DNA of 64,000 nt from a virus. The notes below the pieces were generated by a model. The model saw only the letters and a program-made list of their open reading frames with translations. It was not told the DNA's origin and searched no databases. Location of the stretch: IMG/VR virus record IMGVR_UViG_3300001533_002237, positions 30,309-94,308 of that record. One strand, written 5' to 3'. The position numbers and the translations under genes were made by a program. Shown in pieces: positions 18,482-27,398 of this stretch (positions are counted from its first letter, which is position 1; every line of letters begins with the position of its first letter).

Positions 18482-19633
18482 ATGGATTTAAAGAAATATG
18501 ATAAATTAAGAAAAAAGATAGACACTAAAGATTTTGAAGGTGCTAATAAAGAATTGGATAAATGGTTATTTAATTTTTCATTTGTTGGAAATGTAAGTTC
18601 AATATTTTTTGCATATTTTTTAGTTTTTCCTTCACTATTAAAAGCAATTTCTGCAAATTTTATTACTGGTGATTGGGGAATGATTATTGCTTTTATATTA
18701 ACATTAGTTTTCTTATCAATTTTTGAAATAATAAAAAGGTATTTTGTTCGAAATTTCAGTAATGACTTTGTAAAAAATCAAAGAAAACTTGGATTTAAAA
18801 TGTTAGGTTGGTTAATTATATCAATGGTAACGATTATCTTGAGTTTTTATTTATCAATAAATGGTTCTAAAAATTTAGCAATAACAAATTTATCAAAATA
18901 TAATGTAGCTAAAACCGAGATATCATCATTAAAAGATAGTCTTAATTTAATATATGATGAAAAAATATCAGTATATGTTAATGATAACAAATCATTAAGG
19001 GCAATTAATATTGAATTACGTGAAAAATTAAAAGAAACACCTTTAAATTATATTACAGCAAGAAAAGAATATCAAAATAGTATTGATAAAAACACTAATT
19101 TAATTAAAGATAATAATAATGAAATAAAATTAATTAAAATAGAACTTCAATCAAAGATTGAAGAATTACAAACAGAATTATCTACAACTAAATCTAGTAA
19201 TGAAGATGCTGATACGAAAAATAAAATATTATTCATAATAATTGTTTGTTTTAATGAATTGATTATAATTGGTGGTCTTTATTTTCGAGAATATTTTGAA
19301 TATAATTTATATGTTATTAATCAAGATAAATTTGAAAATATTTATAAGAAAAAAGATAGATATCGTGCATTAATTACATTCATTTATCGTGATGGTAAAT
19401 TGAATATTGGTGATAGAGTAATGAGTGGATTAGAATTAAAGGCTGCTGTTGCTGAAAAAGCAAAAATTAATAATTCAAATAAATTTGTTGATGAATTTTT
19501 ACGTGATATGGATAGATTAAATATTTTTACTACCGTTGGTAAAAGAAGAAATATTGCAACAAGTTTTATTGAAGCATTAGATATCATTGAGAATTTTGAT
19601 GATACTTATAGAATACTTGAAAATATGAAATAA
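18482..19633 (+). CDS. Multi-pass membrane protein with coiled coil
   Basis: 383 residues. Three hydrophobic segments lie near residues 30-55, 58-82 and 98-122, and a fourth near 246-265 (ILFIIIVCFNELIIIGGLYF). Between the third and fourth is a charged coiled coil (about 140-235). The C-terminal ~110 residues look soluble. No family recognised. It is followed four bases later by a small helical protein, then by the lipoprotein region, which would suit an envelope role. A TATTTATTG motif lies 14 bp upstream. Confidence 0.6.
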   Translation: MDLKKYDKLRKKIDTKDFEGANKELDKWLFNFSFVGNVSSIFFAYFLVFPSLLKAISANFITGDWGMIIAFILTLVFLSIFEIIKRYFVRNFSNDFVKNQRKLGFKMLGWLIISMVTIILSFYLSINGSKNLAITNLSKYNVAKTEISSLKDSLNLIYDEKISVYVNDNKSLRAINIELREKLKETPLNYITARKEYQNSIDKNTNLIKDNNNEIKLIKIELQSKIEELQTELSTTKSSNEDADTKNKILFIIIVCFNELIIIGGLYFREYFEYNLYVINQDKFENIYKKKDRYRALITFIYRDGKLNIGDRVMSGLELKAAVAEKAKINNSNKFVDEFLRDMDRLNIFTTVGKRRNIATSFIEALDIIENFDDTYRILENMK

Positions 19634-19636
19634 ATT

Positions 19637-19807
19637 ATGGGTGAAGAAAGAGATAAAGCAAGACTAATTAAAGACGCATTAAAAATTGTTGATAAGTTAA
19701 CTAAATTTGATGTTGATGATTTGAGTGGTTATGATAAAGATATTTTAGAAGAATTAGTCGATAAAGCAAAAAAATTAAAGAAAAATAGATTATTTGTATT
19801 GAAATAG
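19637..19807 (+). CDS. Small helical charged protein
   Basis: 56 residues, ATG 19637 to TAG 19807. The protein is mostly Asp, Glu, Lys and Leu and should be all-helical (DKARLIKDALKIVDKL, then YDKDILEELVDKAKKLKKNR). It starts three bases after the previous stop, indicating co-translation. Function unknown. Confidence 0.6.
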   Translation: MGEERDKARLIKDALKIVDKLTKFDVDDLSGYDKDILEELVDKAKKLKKNRLFVLK

Positions 19808-19827
19808 CAACTAATTTAATAATTATA

Positions 19828-19836
19828 GTATTTATA
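19828..19836 (+). promoter_or_regulatory. Putative late phage promoter element GTATTTATA
   Basis: Exact motif, 13 bp before ATG 19850. Confidence 0.55.
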
Positions 19837-19849
19837 TTAAATAGATATT

Positions 19850-20932
19850 ATGAGAAAAAGAAGAAATTTTTGGAATAAAGAAAATTGTCATAAAGCAGCA
19901 TTAAAATATTTAACAAGAAGTGAATTTAAATTAAATTATCCTTCAGCATATCATAGCGCAAGGAAAAATAAGTTTCTTAATGAAATTTGTTCACACATGA
20001 TTAAATTGGGTAATATAAAAAAAAGATGTATATATTCTTTTGAATTTTCAGATAATCATGTTTATGTGGGATTAACAGGTAATCCAAAAAAAAGAATGAT
20101 GTGGAGAAAAAATAATAAAAAAGATTCAGTAACTAAACATATTTTAAAAACTGGACTTGAACCTAATTATAAACAATTGACAGATTTTATAGATATCAAT
20201 GAAGCATCTAAAATGGAAGGTATTTTACTTAATAAATATATTAATGATGGTTGGAAAACATTAAATATATCAAAAACAGGTGGAATTGGTAGCGACAATT
20301 TTTTTTGGAATAAAGAAAATTGTCACAAAGAAGCATTGAAATATCAAAGTAGAAATGATTTTAGAATTAACTCTGGAAGTGCATATAACTCATCACGTAG
20401 AAACGGATGGTTGAATGAAATTTGTGAACATATGGAAAAGCCTAAACGTGTAATATTTTGGACTTTTGATGTATGTAAAAAAGAAGCATTGAAATATCAA
20501 ACTAAGAAAGAATTTAGTGAAAAATCATCTTCTGCATATAGCACATCTGTGCAAAATAAATGGATTGATGGGATTTGTGGTCATATGCATAAATTACCAT
20601 ATAATACTATTTATTGGACTAAAGAAAATTGTGAGAGTGCTGCAAGTAAATGTAAAACGAAAACAGAATTTGCTAAAAAATATGGTGGTGCATATTATAG
20701 GTCACGTAAGAATAATTGGTTAAATGAATTTTTTTTAATATTAATTATTGGGATGTTAAGTTCATGTGCTACAATACAAGTTAATCAATATTCAAATATT
20801 GGAATATCGCCTGAAGTCAGAAAAGAACAGATTAATGCTCAAAAAAGAATTAACAAACAACAAAGAATTGTTAATAGAGAACATAGGAAAAGAACTAGAT
20901 ATATTAATAACCTTCAAAATAAAAAAATATGA
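19850..20932 (+). CDS. GIY-YIG nuclease with four mobile repeat modules fused to a lipoprotein C-terminus
   Basis: 360 residues. After module 1 comes a compact GIY-YIG domain (CIYSFEF...HVYVGLTGNPKKRM, Arg and Glu present in SKMEGILL), then modules 2, 3 and 4. Each module is ~43 residues: W-(N/T)-K-E-N-C, A-L-K-Y, E-F, A-Y, R-x-N-x-W-L-N-E-I-C-x-H-M. Module 4 is cut after NNWLNE and runs straight into FFLILIIGMLSSCATI, a lipoprotein signal peptide with lipobox LSSC, followed by a ~50-residue basic helical tail. The mobile gene has apparently replaced the start of a lipoprotein gene (possibly an outer spanin). An internal ATG exists inside the signal peptide (GMLSSC). Confidence 0.7.
   Translation: MRKRRNFWNKENCHKAALKYLTRSEFKLNYPSAYHSARKNKFLNEICSHMIKLGNIKKRCIYSFEFSDNHVYVGLTGNPKKRMMWRKNNKKDSVTKHILKTGLEPNYKQLTDFIDINEASKMEGILLNKYINDGWKTLNISKTGGIGSDNFFWNKENCHKEALKYQSRNDFRINSGSAYNSSRRNGWLNEICEHMEKPKRVIFWTFDVCKKEALKYQTKKEFSEKSSSAYSTSVQNKWIDGICGHMHKLPYNTIYWTKENCESAASKCKTKTEFAKKYGGAYYRSRKNNWLNEFFLILIIGMLSSCATIQVNQYSNIGISPEVRKEQINAQKRINKQQRIVNREHRKRTRYINNLQNKKI
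19868..20731 (+). repeat. Four tandem/interspersed coding repeats (~130 bp)
   Basis: Units begin near 19868, 20303, 20454 and 20611, encoding the W-x-K-E-N-C ... NEICxHM module. Unit 1 is separated from the others by the GIY-YIG domain. Unit 4 lacks its last few residues. Two further copies lie at 11774-12094. Confidence 0.75.
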
Positions 20933-21047
20933 TTGGGATGATGTTAAATGGGGTGAAGGATTTAAAAGAGCAATACAAAAATTAATTGAAGGTGACGTAG
21001 ATGTCGTTTATTTAAATTATAATGCACATAGACAAGGAAACATATAA
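20835..21047 (+). CDS. Possible small protein overlapping the lipoprotein tail
   Basis: In a frame different from the lipoprotein, ATG 20835 to TAA 21047 gives 70 residues. The part after the lipoprotein stop (KYDWDDVKWGEGFKRAIQ, then EGDVDVVYLNYN) has the composition of a real protein. The first part overlaps the lipoprotein gene and may not be translated, so the true start is unclear. Overlapping small genes are common in spanin loci, but no spanin features are visible here. Confidence 0.4.
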   Translation: MLKKELTNNKELLIENIGKELDILITFKIKKYDWDDVKWGEGFKRAIQKLIEGDVDVVYLNYNAHRQGNI

Positions 21048-21630
21048 AATATCAACTTATAATCATTATAAGACTAAAACAGTTAAAACTCAAATTGTAA
21101 TTGGTTCTAGTTTGAGAAAAGATAATAATCATATTAAAAGACTACAACATAAAGAATTTGGTAAAACAAAAAAATGGAATACATTTACAATTAATCGAGA
21201 AGGAAATATTTATCAACATTATGATGATAAATATCATAGTGATTTTCTTGGTGTTAAAGAAGGCGATAAGCGCAGTATATCAATTGTATTAGAAAACATG
21301 GGTTGTTTATTTGAAACAACATCTGGAGAGTTTATAAATTGGTTAAATGAGTTTTGTATTAAAGATCGAGTTGTTGAAAAAGAATGGTTAGATTATGATT
21401 TTTGGGAAAAATATTCTGATGAACAATTAGATAGTCTTATTAATTTAATTAATTTTTTGTGTGAAAAACATAATATACCTAAAACATTTATTGAATTTTA
21501 CACATATCATAAAAATACTCATAAATTTAAAGGAATTGTATTTAGAGGGAATTATATTGAAGACAGTAGTGATATGAATCCTTTGTTAAATATTGACCAA
21601 TTAACTGAGATGTTATCTAATGATAATTAA
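21022..21630 (+). CDS. Amidase_2-fold protein lacking zinc ligands
   Basis: 202 residues. The layout follows N-acetylmuramoyl-L-alanine amidases: a first strand KTQIVIGSS, then a domain-wide pattern WNTFTINREGNIYQHYDDKYHSDFLG, SISIVLENMG, and YSDEQLDSLINLINFLCEKHNIP. But where the active enzyme at 27399 has LHHTVSG, this protein has IGSSLRK; the late Thr-His and Cys-His positions read FRGNY and DMNP. At least two of the usual three zinc ligands are missing, so hydrolysis is unlikely. It may bind peptidoglycan or be structural. Confidence 0.6.
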   Translation: MHIDKETYKISTYNHYKTKTVKTQIVIGSSLRKDNNHIKRLQHKEFGKTKKWNTFTINREGNIYQHYDDKYHSDFLGVKEGDKRSISIVLENMGCLFETTSGEFINWLNEFCIKDRVVEKEWLDYDFWEKYSDEQLDSLINLINFLCEKHNIPKTFIEFYTYHKNTHKFKGIVFRGNYIEDSSDMNPLLNIDQLTEMLSNDN

Positions 21631-21632
21631 TA

Positions 21633-21641
21633 GTATTTATA
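21633..21641 (+). promoter_or_regulatory. Putative late phage promoter element GTATTTATA
   Basis: Exact motif with the same TAAAAAGAAA downstream context as at 5853, 12 bp before ATG 21654. Confidence 0.6.
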
Positions 21642-21653
21642 TAAAAAGAAAGC

Positions 21654-22160
21654 ATGGAAAATAGCATAAATCAAAAAACAAGTCCAAACCAAATGAGAGA
21701 ACTAATGAAAAGAGTTCGTGAAGGTAAATTTATTGTAAATGAATCTGAAGCACTAAAGAAAGATTTAAGTGTTAATGATATGTTAAAAATAACTCGTAGA
21801 CTAAATGAAGATGTTAAAAATAAAGAAACGATTTATGACCAAAGTATTGAAGAAGAAAAAATTAGAAGATTTTTTGATGATATGGAAGTTAGTCTTAAAC
21901 TAATTGATTTAGAAGTATATGATGACCTTGTTTTCTGGGGAGGAACTGTTGATGGTGTTATTCAGTTTGTATATAAAGTAACTCCTGAAGAAAGTACTTC
22001 TGGTGTTGAGTTTAATTATCTTGAAGATTTTTCTCCAGATAATCTTGAGAACGAAGAAATTATTGGTAGACTTGAATCTTATTTTGATACGTTTTATAAA
22101 TATTGGAGAGATAATGTTATAAGTAATAATAGTGCAAATGAACCTGAAAAACAATCATAA
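21654..22160 (+). CDS. Hypothetical acidic protein, probably virion-associated
   Basis: 168 residues. The N-terminus (SINQKTSPNQMRELMKRVREG...FIVNESEAL) is helical; the C-terminus is acidic with a strand-rich middle (DDLVFWGGTVDGVIQFVYKVTPE). Motifs of known enzymes are not seen. The late-type promoter and position just before a membrane-anchored coiled-coil gene suggest a structural or lysis-stage role. Confidence 0.55.
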   Translation: MENSINQKTSPNQMRELMKRVREGKFIVNESEALKKDLSVNDMLKITRRLNEDVKNKETIYDQSIEEEKIRRFFDDMEVSLKLIDLEVYDDLVFWGGTVDGVIQFVYKVTPEESTSGVEFNYLEDFSPDNLENEEIIGRLESYFDTFYKYWRDNVISNNSANEPEKQS

Positions 22161-22162
22161 AT

Positions 22163-22954
22163 ATGAAAACAATATTTAAAATTTTAATGAAAAATAACCG
22201 ATGGGCAATAATGTTAATAATATTATTAATTATTGTTGGTGGTAGTATATATCAAATTCAACATAAAAAAATATTGAATCTTAAAGACAAATATGATTCA
22301 GAAGTTAAACTAAAGAATGCTTTAATTGATACTGTTGAAATATTTAAAAACAAAGAAGGTGAATGGGTTGCTGAAAAACTTACAATTCAAGCCGAACTCA
22401 ATTATTTGGATGAAATGAATACTCAATTAACTGAAAGTCAAAAAAATTTAATAAAGAAAATTAAAGAAGTTAATAAAGAAAATTCAGTTATAACAGCAGC
22501 ACTTATTCATGCTAATTTTGTAATTGATTCTTTAAAACATAGTGGTGTTGTTCTTATAGATACAACAAATAAAACAGTTAATTTTATTGAAACTGATAAC
22601 CCAAACATTAACTATAATTTTTTAGCAACAGGTGTATTACCTTTTCCAATAAATACAAAACCAAATTTATTTATAAATAAATTAACATTACCTAATGAAC
22701 AATTCATTGAATTTCATTGGGAAGATAATAAAAGGAAGGGTTATCCTATTTCATTTAGTGTAACTAATTCAAATAAATATGTAAAAGTATATGATGTTAA
22801 TGGTTATGCAATTCCTGCTTTAAAAAAAGAAATCATCGACCCAACTGGCTGGCAAAAAATTGGTCTTTGGTTTAATAAAAACGGTAAGATTGTTGGGTAT
22901 GTCTTTGGTGGTGTAGTTGTTGGTGCTGGTGGTACATATTTTTTAATGAAATAA
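22163..22954 (+). CDS. Membrane-anchored coiled-coil protein
   Basis: 263 residues. An N-terminal transmembrane helix (WAIMLIILLIIVGGSIYQI, about 14-32) is followed by a coiled coil (about 35-115), a soluble beta-type domain and a Gly-rich hydrophobic C-terminus (VGYVFGGVVVGAGGTYFLM). The architecture is like inner-membrane spanins or tail-associated membrane proteins, but longer than a typical spanin. It starts three bases after the preceding gene. Confidence 0.55.
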   Translation: MKTIFKILMKNNRWAIMLIILLIIVGGSIYQIQHKKILNLKDKYDSEVKLKNALIDTVEIFKNKEGEWVAEKLTIQAELNYLDEMNTQLTESQKNLIKKIKEVNKENSVITAALIHANFVIDSLKHSGVVLIDTTNKTVNFIETDNPNINYNFLATGVLPFPINTKPNLFINKLTLPNEQFIEFHWEDNKRKGYPISFSVTNSNKYVKVYDVNGYAIPALKKEIIDPTGWQKIGLWFNKNGKIVGYVFGGVVVGAGGTYFLMK

Positions 22955-22991
22955 TATAGATATATTAAGAAGCATATTGTCTAATATAATT

Positions 22992-23022
22992 AAAAGCACA
23001 TAAATAATATGTGCTTTTTTTA
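22992..23022 (+). terminator. Rho-independent terminator
   Basis: An 11-bp stem AAAAGCACATA / TATGTGCTTTT with a 4-base loop is followed by T residues, between 22954 and the next promoter. Confidence 0.9.
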
Positions 23023-23047
23023 TTAAAGCATTTTTTGTATTAACTAA

Positions 23048-23056
23048 GTATTTATA
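23048..23056 (+). promoter_or_regulatory. Putative late phage promoter element GTATTTATA
   Basis: Exact motif, 19 bp before ATG 23076 and just behind a terminator. Confidence 0.6.
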
Positions 23057-23075
23057 AACAACTGATAAACACAAT

Positions 23076-23282
23076 ATGGATAAACAAGAAGTTAAAGGAA
23101 TTGTAAATGATGAAATTAATAAATTTGTTAAAGATTCATTAGATAAAGAAATTAAAAATGTCTTAAATAAATCTAATTCATTAACAAGGGGAGAAACTAT
23201 TTCTATAATAAAAAATGCAATGGAAGCAGTTTATAAAGTATTGTGGCAAAAAAGAGACTTCTGGAAGACAGGAATTATGTAA
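23076..23282 (+). CDS. Small helical phage protein
   Basis: 68 residues, strongly helical and charged, ending AVYKVLWQKRDFWKTGIM. The Trp-rich C-terminal helix looks like a docking motif. Located at the head of the operon for the 999-aa protein. Function unknown. Confidence 0.6.
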   Translation: MDKQEVKGIVNDEINKFVKDSLDKEIKNVLNKSNSLTRGETISIIKNAMEAVYKVLWQKRDFWKTGIM

Positions 23283-23292
23283 TTAATTAGTT

Positions 23293-23925
23293 ATGGAAAA
23301 TAATGTTGAAAAGAAAAGGGAATACAATAAGCAATATTATTTAAATAATATTGAGAAAAAGAAAAAACGTGAACGAGAGCGTTATTTAAATAATAAGAAA
23401 AAAATTCTTGAAAGTAGAAAGGATTATTATTTAAATAATGTTGAGAAAATTAAAGAGAAAAATGTCAAATATTATGAAATTAATAAAGAAAAAATATTAA
23501 AAAATAAAAAAGAGTATTATGTTAATAATAAGGAAGATATTATTAATTATGGAATAAAATATAAACGAAATAGATATACTAATGATAAATTTTATCGATT
23601 AACAAAAAATATAAGAAATTTAATATCAAATTCAATAAAAAAGAACGGACATAAAAAAACATCTAAAATACAAAATATTCTTGGTTGTACTTTTGAAGAA
23701 TTTAAAATATATCTGGAAAATAAATTTGAAAGTTGGATGAGTTGGGATAATTACGGTAATTGGAATGGTCAACCCAAAGAATCAAATATTTCATGGGATA
23801 TTGACCATATAATACCAGTTTCAACAGCGTGTTCAGAAGAAGATATTATTAAATTAAACCATTATATGAATTTACAACCATTATGTTCATACGAAAATAG
23901 ATTTGTAAAAAGTAATAAAATATAA
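23293..23925 (+). CDS. HNH homing endonuclease with N-terminal repeats
   Basis: 210 residues. Residues 1-~90 hold four to five copies of a Y-Y-L-N-N-x-E-K/I-K unit, very Lys/Asn-rich, probably a DNA-binding helical array. The C-terminus has the HNH core: WDIDHIIPVS (Asp-His), then NHYMNLQPLCSYENRFKS-like with the Asn and final basic residues. It lies between two late genes and is likely mobile. Confidence 0.8.
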   Translation: MENNVEKKREYNKQYYLNNIEKKKKRERERYLNNKKKILESRKDYYLNNVEKIKEKNVKYYEINKEKILKNKKEYYVNNKEDIINYGIKYKRNRYTNDKFYRLTKNIRNLISNSIKKNGHKKTSKIQNILGCTFEEFKIYLENKFESWMSWDNYGNWNGQPKESNISWDIDHIIPVSTACSEEDIIKLNHYMNLQPLCSYENRFVKSNKI

Positions 23926-23938
23926 TAAAATATAATTC

Positions 23939-26938
23939 ATGGCAAACATAAAACCAACACACAAAGAACCGATAAGTCCTCAATCAAAAAAATTTGAAAA
24001 GGATTTTAAAAAAAGTATGGTAACAAACAATCTTAATATACGTGAATCTCAAGAAAAATTAAATGAAATTGATGAAATGTTAAGTGAAGCAGAACAATCA
24101 TTAAAGAAAAAGATTTTTAGTTTACCTAAAATGGAAGCACTTGTATTTAGTGACCCTAAATTATCGGCAGTTTATGATAAAATGGCTGAAGATGGTGAAG
24201 AAAAATATGGTTATCATCATAATGAAACTATTATGAATATGATTTTTAATGATTATGTATTAAATAGTTCACAATATCTACAAAAATATAAAAATGCTAT
24301 ACCTAAAGAAAAAAAGAGAAGGGATAAAAGTGGAATTAATCAATTAAAAAAAGCAGGTAAGAAAAAAATGGATGCCACTGGAACAAAATTGGATAAAAGT
24401 GATGTTGATGAAACAACCAGTGCTGGTAGTGCTGGTGGTGCTGCTGGATATGTTGGATATGCTGGTCCTGCTGCATTTAGTTCGAAAGGTGATTTAATGG
24501 GTGATAATAAGGAAAAAGGTCAAAAAATAAGAAAACCTATTTGGAAAGGCGGTACAATTATTCAAGAAAGTAATTATTTAATAGACCCATCAGGTTTTGA
24601 AAAATATGTCGATATGCTTAATGAATCTTCGGTTTCTTCTAGTGCTAGTGCTTTTGTAACAAAAATGGGTGATAAAAACAATTATCAAGCCAATCAAATT
24701 AATACTGATAAAGAATGGAAAGAATTAAATAATCCCAAAGTCTCGGAAATTGCAAGTGAAAAAAAGATGAAGGATAAAGGAAAAGGTAATTCATCTGTTA
24801 TTGATGATAGTAATTTAGTTGGTGGTAGTAATGCAAAACCAACTTACAAGGGTGGTAAAATCGTAAAAAACCCAAACAATACAATAAAGGAAAATAAAGA
24901 AATAAACAAGACTAATCTTAACGAAGGAGCATATAATGATTTTGAACAAGCAAAAAATGATGCATTTAATATAAGTAAAGAAGAAGGTGTAGTACAACAT
25001 GTTAATCAAATTTCTGATAATACATATGAAATATCTGATTGGTATGATGCCGATAGTACAGTTGCTAGTTTTGAAAATGGTAAAGAATTAAATGAAATGA
25101 ATCTCGATGAAAAATCAAAATCTAAAGCACAACAGAAATTTATGGGAATGGTACATGCATATCAAAAAGGTGAATTAAGTGATTCTGAAGTTAGTGATAG
25201 TGTTAAAAAAGCAGCGAAATCAATGACGGATAAAGAAGCTGAAGATTTTGCAAGCACAAAACATAAAGGACTACCTGAAAAAGTTAATGAAGAAATATAT
25301 GATAAAATAGTTGATATTCAATATTTTAATAAAAATAACCAATTAAAACATAGTGTTGATAATAAAATTAATCCTAATGACCTAAGTAATTTACTTGATA
25401 AACCAATTAAAATAATATTTACTGATGGTAGTGAAGAAAGAGTTAATTTCGATGAATTTATGCAAGTATATTCACATAATGATGATAGTAAATTAAATAT
25501 TAATGAATATTTAAGTTTACATGATATAGTTGAATACTTATCTGATAGACAAGATGAAAAACCATTCATGATGGGTGATACTAAATGGCAATTTGTAAAT
25601 GCTAGATATCCTGACGGTAAAATCGATATTGGTGTTTATAAATTTGGTGATGATTTAGTTTATGATTATTCAAGATGGATGGAAGAATATAACATTAATG
25701 AAAATTCAGAGTATTTACAAAAGAAAGATAGTTTACCACAAAGAAATGATAAAAATATTAAAGAAGACACACAAACTATGATACAAAATAACGGAAATTC
25801 AATGTCAAATAAAGCACAACCAACTGGCGACCAAGGTAATGGATTGCCTGTAGGAACTCAACAAACTAGTGGGTTAAATGAAGCAGAAAAATTGCTTGAA
25901 GAAATAAATAAAGAATTGGAAGCATTTTCAATTCATCATGATAAATTAAAAATAATGAGTGAAGATAGAAAATCAAATTCTCAAATACTTAATGCTCGTG
26001 TTGGAGATGAAAATAAGAAAAATTTTAAAAAAGATTTTAAAAATAGTGATACTAAAGATGTCATTAATGTCGAAAAAGAATTACAACATAAAGACCAACA
26101 AACTGATGTACCTAAAGACCCTCAGAAATTAGGTCAGGACATTGAAAAACAAGTAATAAAAAATGCCGATATGAAAAGTGATGAATCACTTAAAAATGTT
26201 GGAAATAGTACAAATAATGATGGTGATGAAATACCTAAACGTAATTTAACAACTAAAGAACAAGAAGAAGTTGATTTATATCGTAATGGACAACATAGTT
26301 TAAATTATGATAATGAACCTTCTGAACGTTTTGTTGAAAGAATGAAAGCTGACCAAGGAGAATTCTTTGAAATGGGTGAGAAACAAAAGAAATTTAAAGG
26401 TGATGCACCAATGTATGGTAAAGATAGTCAACCAGTTGATGATGGAATTGAAAAAGTTCAGTTTGATAAGAACGTAAAGAAAAAAAATGATGATGTTGCT
26501 TGGAATGAAAGAATGGGACTTAATAGTAATATTAAACTTTCTGAATCAATGATTACTGGTAGATATATTGATGTTTTAGGTAAGAGACGTTTAATGGAGT
26601 TTAGACTAAATGAAGTTAAAGAAATTGAAAAACTTGATGAAAATATATTAATGGAATTAAGTTTTGATGGTCTTGGAAACATATATTTAAGTAAGACAAT
26701 TGATAAAAAAGTTGTTGTTAATGAAGCTGTTGTTAATGCAATGAATACACATAAATTCTATACGGATGGTAAATCAGTGGTAGCAATAAAAAACCCAACA
26801 CAACAATTGACTGAAGGCAGTGTAAAAGATGATAAACTTGTTGTTAATGAACAAATAGATAAAATAAAACACTTACTTGGATATAAACCAGATTCATTTG
26901 TTAATACTAGAAATGTAAAGAAAAACAGAGGTTTTTAA
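23939..26938 (+). CDS. 999-aa hydrophilic protein, probably virion internal or scaffold-like
   Basis: The protein is almost entirely polar (Lys, Asp, Glu, Asn, Ser). A helical N-terminus (~1-130) is followed by an Ala/Gly patch (AGSAGGAAGYVGYAGPAAFS, about 161-180), repeats of IWKGGTII / TYKGGKIV, and long disordered segments. The last ~130 residues are more ordered (ITGRYIDVLGKRRLMEFRL, then IDKIKHLLGYKPDSF). It ends in KNRGF, the same pentapeptide that ends the 61830-62756 protein. No known family; size and late-type promoter fit a virion or prohead protein. Confidence 0.6.
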   Translation: MANIKPTHKEPISPQSKKFEKDFKKSMVTNNLNIRESQEKLNEIDEMLSEAEQSLKKKIFSLPKMEALVFSDPKLSAVYDKMAEDGEEKYGYHHNETIMNMIFNDYVLNSSQYLQKYKNAIPKEKKRRDKSGINQLKKAGKKKMDATGTKLDKSDVDETTSAGSAGGAAGYVGYAGPAAFSSKGDLMGDNKEKGQKIRKPIWKGGTIIQESNYLIDPSGFEKYVDMLNESSVSSSASAFVTKMGDKNNYQANQINTDKEWKELNNPKVSEIASEKKMKDKGKGNSSVIDDSNLVGGSNAKPTYKGGKIVKNPNNTIKENKEINKTNLNEGAYNDFEQAKNDAFNISKEEGVVQHVNQISDNTYEISDWYDADSTVASFENGKELNEMNLDEKSKSKAQQKFMGMVHAYQKGELSDSEVSDSVKKAAKSMTDKEAEDFASTKHKGLPEKVNEEIYDKIVDIQYFNKNNQLKHSVDNKINPNDLSNLLDKPIKIIFTDGSEERVNFDEFMQVYSHNDDSKLNINEYLSLHDIVEYLSDRQDEKPFMMGDTKWQFVNARYPDGKIDIGVYKFGDDLVYDYSRWMEEYNINENSEYLQKKDSLPQRNDKNIKEDTQTMIQNNGNSMSNKAQPTGDQGNGLPVGTQQTSGLNEAEKLLEEINKELEAFSIHHDKLKIMSEDRKSNSQILNARVGDENKKNFKKDFKNSDTKDVINVEKELQHKDQQTDVPKDPQKLGQDIEKQVIKNADMKSDESLKNVGNSTNNDGDEIPKRNLTTKEQEEVDLYRNGQHSLNYDNEPSERFVERMKADQGEFFEMGEKQKKFKGDAPMYGKDSQPVDDGIEKVQFDKNVKKKNDDVAWNERMGLNSNIKLSESMITGRYIDVLGKRRLMEFRLNEVKEIEKLDENILMELSFDGLGNIYLSKTIDKKVVVNEAVVNAMNTHKFYTDGKSVVAIKNPTQQLTEGSVKDDKLVVNEQIDKIKHLLGYKPDSFVNTRNVKKNRGF

Positions 26939-26939
26939 G

Positions 26940-27311
26940 ATGAGTGATTGGAAAAAAATAACTAAAAAAGAATTTGATAATGCAACCAAAAGGCATTTAC
27001 CAAATTCTTGGATTAAATTTGGTTTTAAATATTTTTCAAAAGAAACAACAAAAACTAATTTAAAATTAAATAATAGAATTGGATTATTATTAATAATATT
27101 ATTTGTTTTAGGTTTTTTTAGTACAGTATTAAAATTATCATCAACAATAATCGGAATATTTACAATATTATATTCAATATTATTAGTTGGTTTAGTACTA
27201 TATCTTTTTAGCGTAGCTATTTTAAATAATATTAGAATTAATAAAATAAGAAAAATACTTGGTGTTAGTAAATTAGAATATAATGCTTTAATAAGAAAAT
27301 TTAATAAATAA
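26940..27311 (+). CDS. Small membrane protein with two transmembrane helices
   Basis: 123 residues. Two hydrophobic helices (about 47-67 and 71-95) are flanked by basic termini. The ATG follows the previous stop with overlap-like spacing, so it is co-expressed with the 999-aa protein. A holin-like role is possible for a two-helix protein close to an amidase gene, but nothing proves it. Confidence 0.55.
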   Translation: MSDWKKITKKEFDNATKRHLPNSWIKFGFKYFSKETTKTNLKLNNRIGLLLIILFVLGFFSTVLKLSSTIIGIFTILYSILLVGLVLYLFSVAILNNIRINKIRKILGVSKLEYNALIRKFNK

Positions 27312-27334
27312 ACATAATTTAATAAACATAATTT

Positions 27335-27370
27335 AAAGGATATTGCTAAAGTAATATCCTTTTTTCTTTT
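27335..27370 (+). terminator. Rho-independent terminator
   Basis: A 10-bp stem AAAGGATATT / AATATCCTTT with an 8-base loop is followed by a T-rich tract, directly before the amidase promoter. Confidence 0.9.
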
Positions 27371-27373
27371 AGA

Positions 27374-27382
27374 GTATTTATA
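27374..27382 (+). promoter_or_regulatory. Putative late phage promoter element GTATTTATA
   Basis: Exact motif, 16 bp before the amidase ATG 27399. Confidence 0.6.
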
Positions 27383-27398
27383 ATAAAATACTTAAAAT

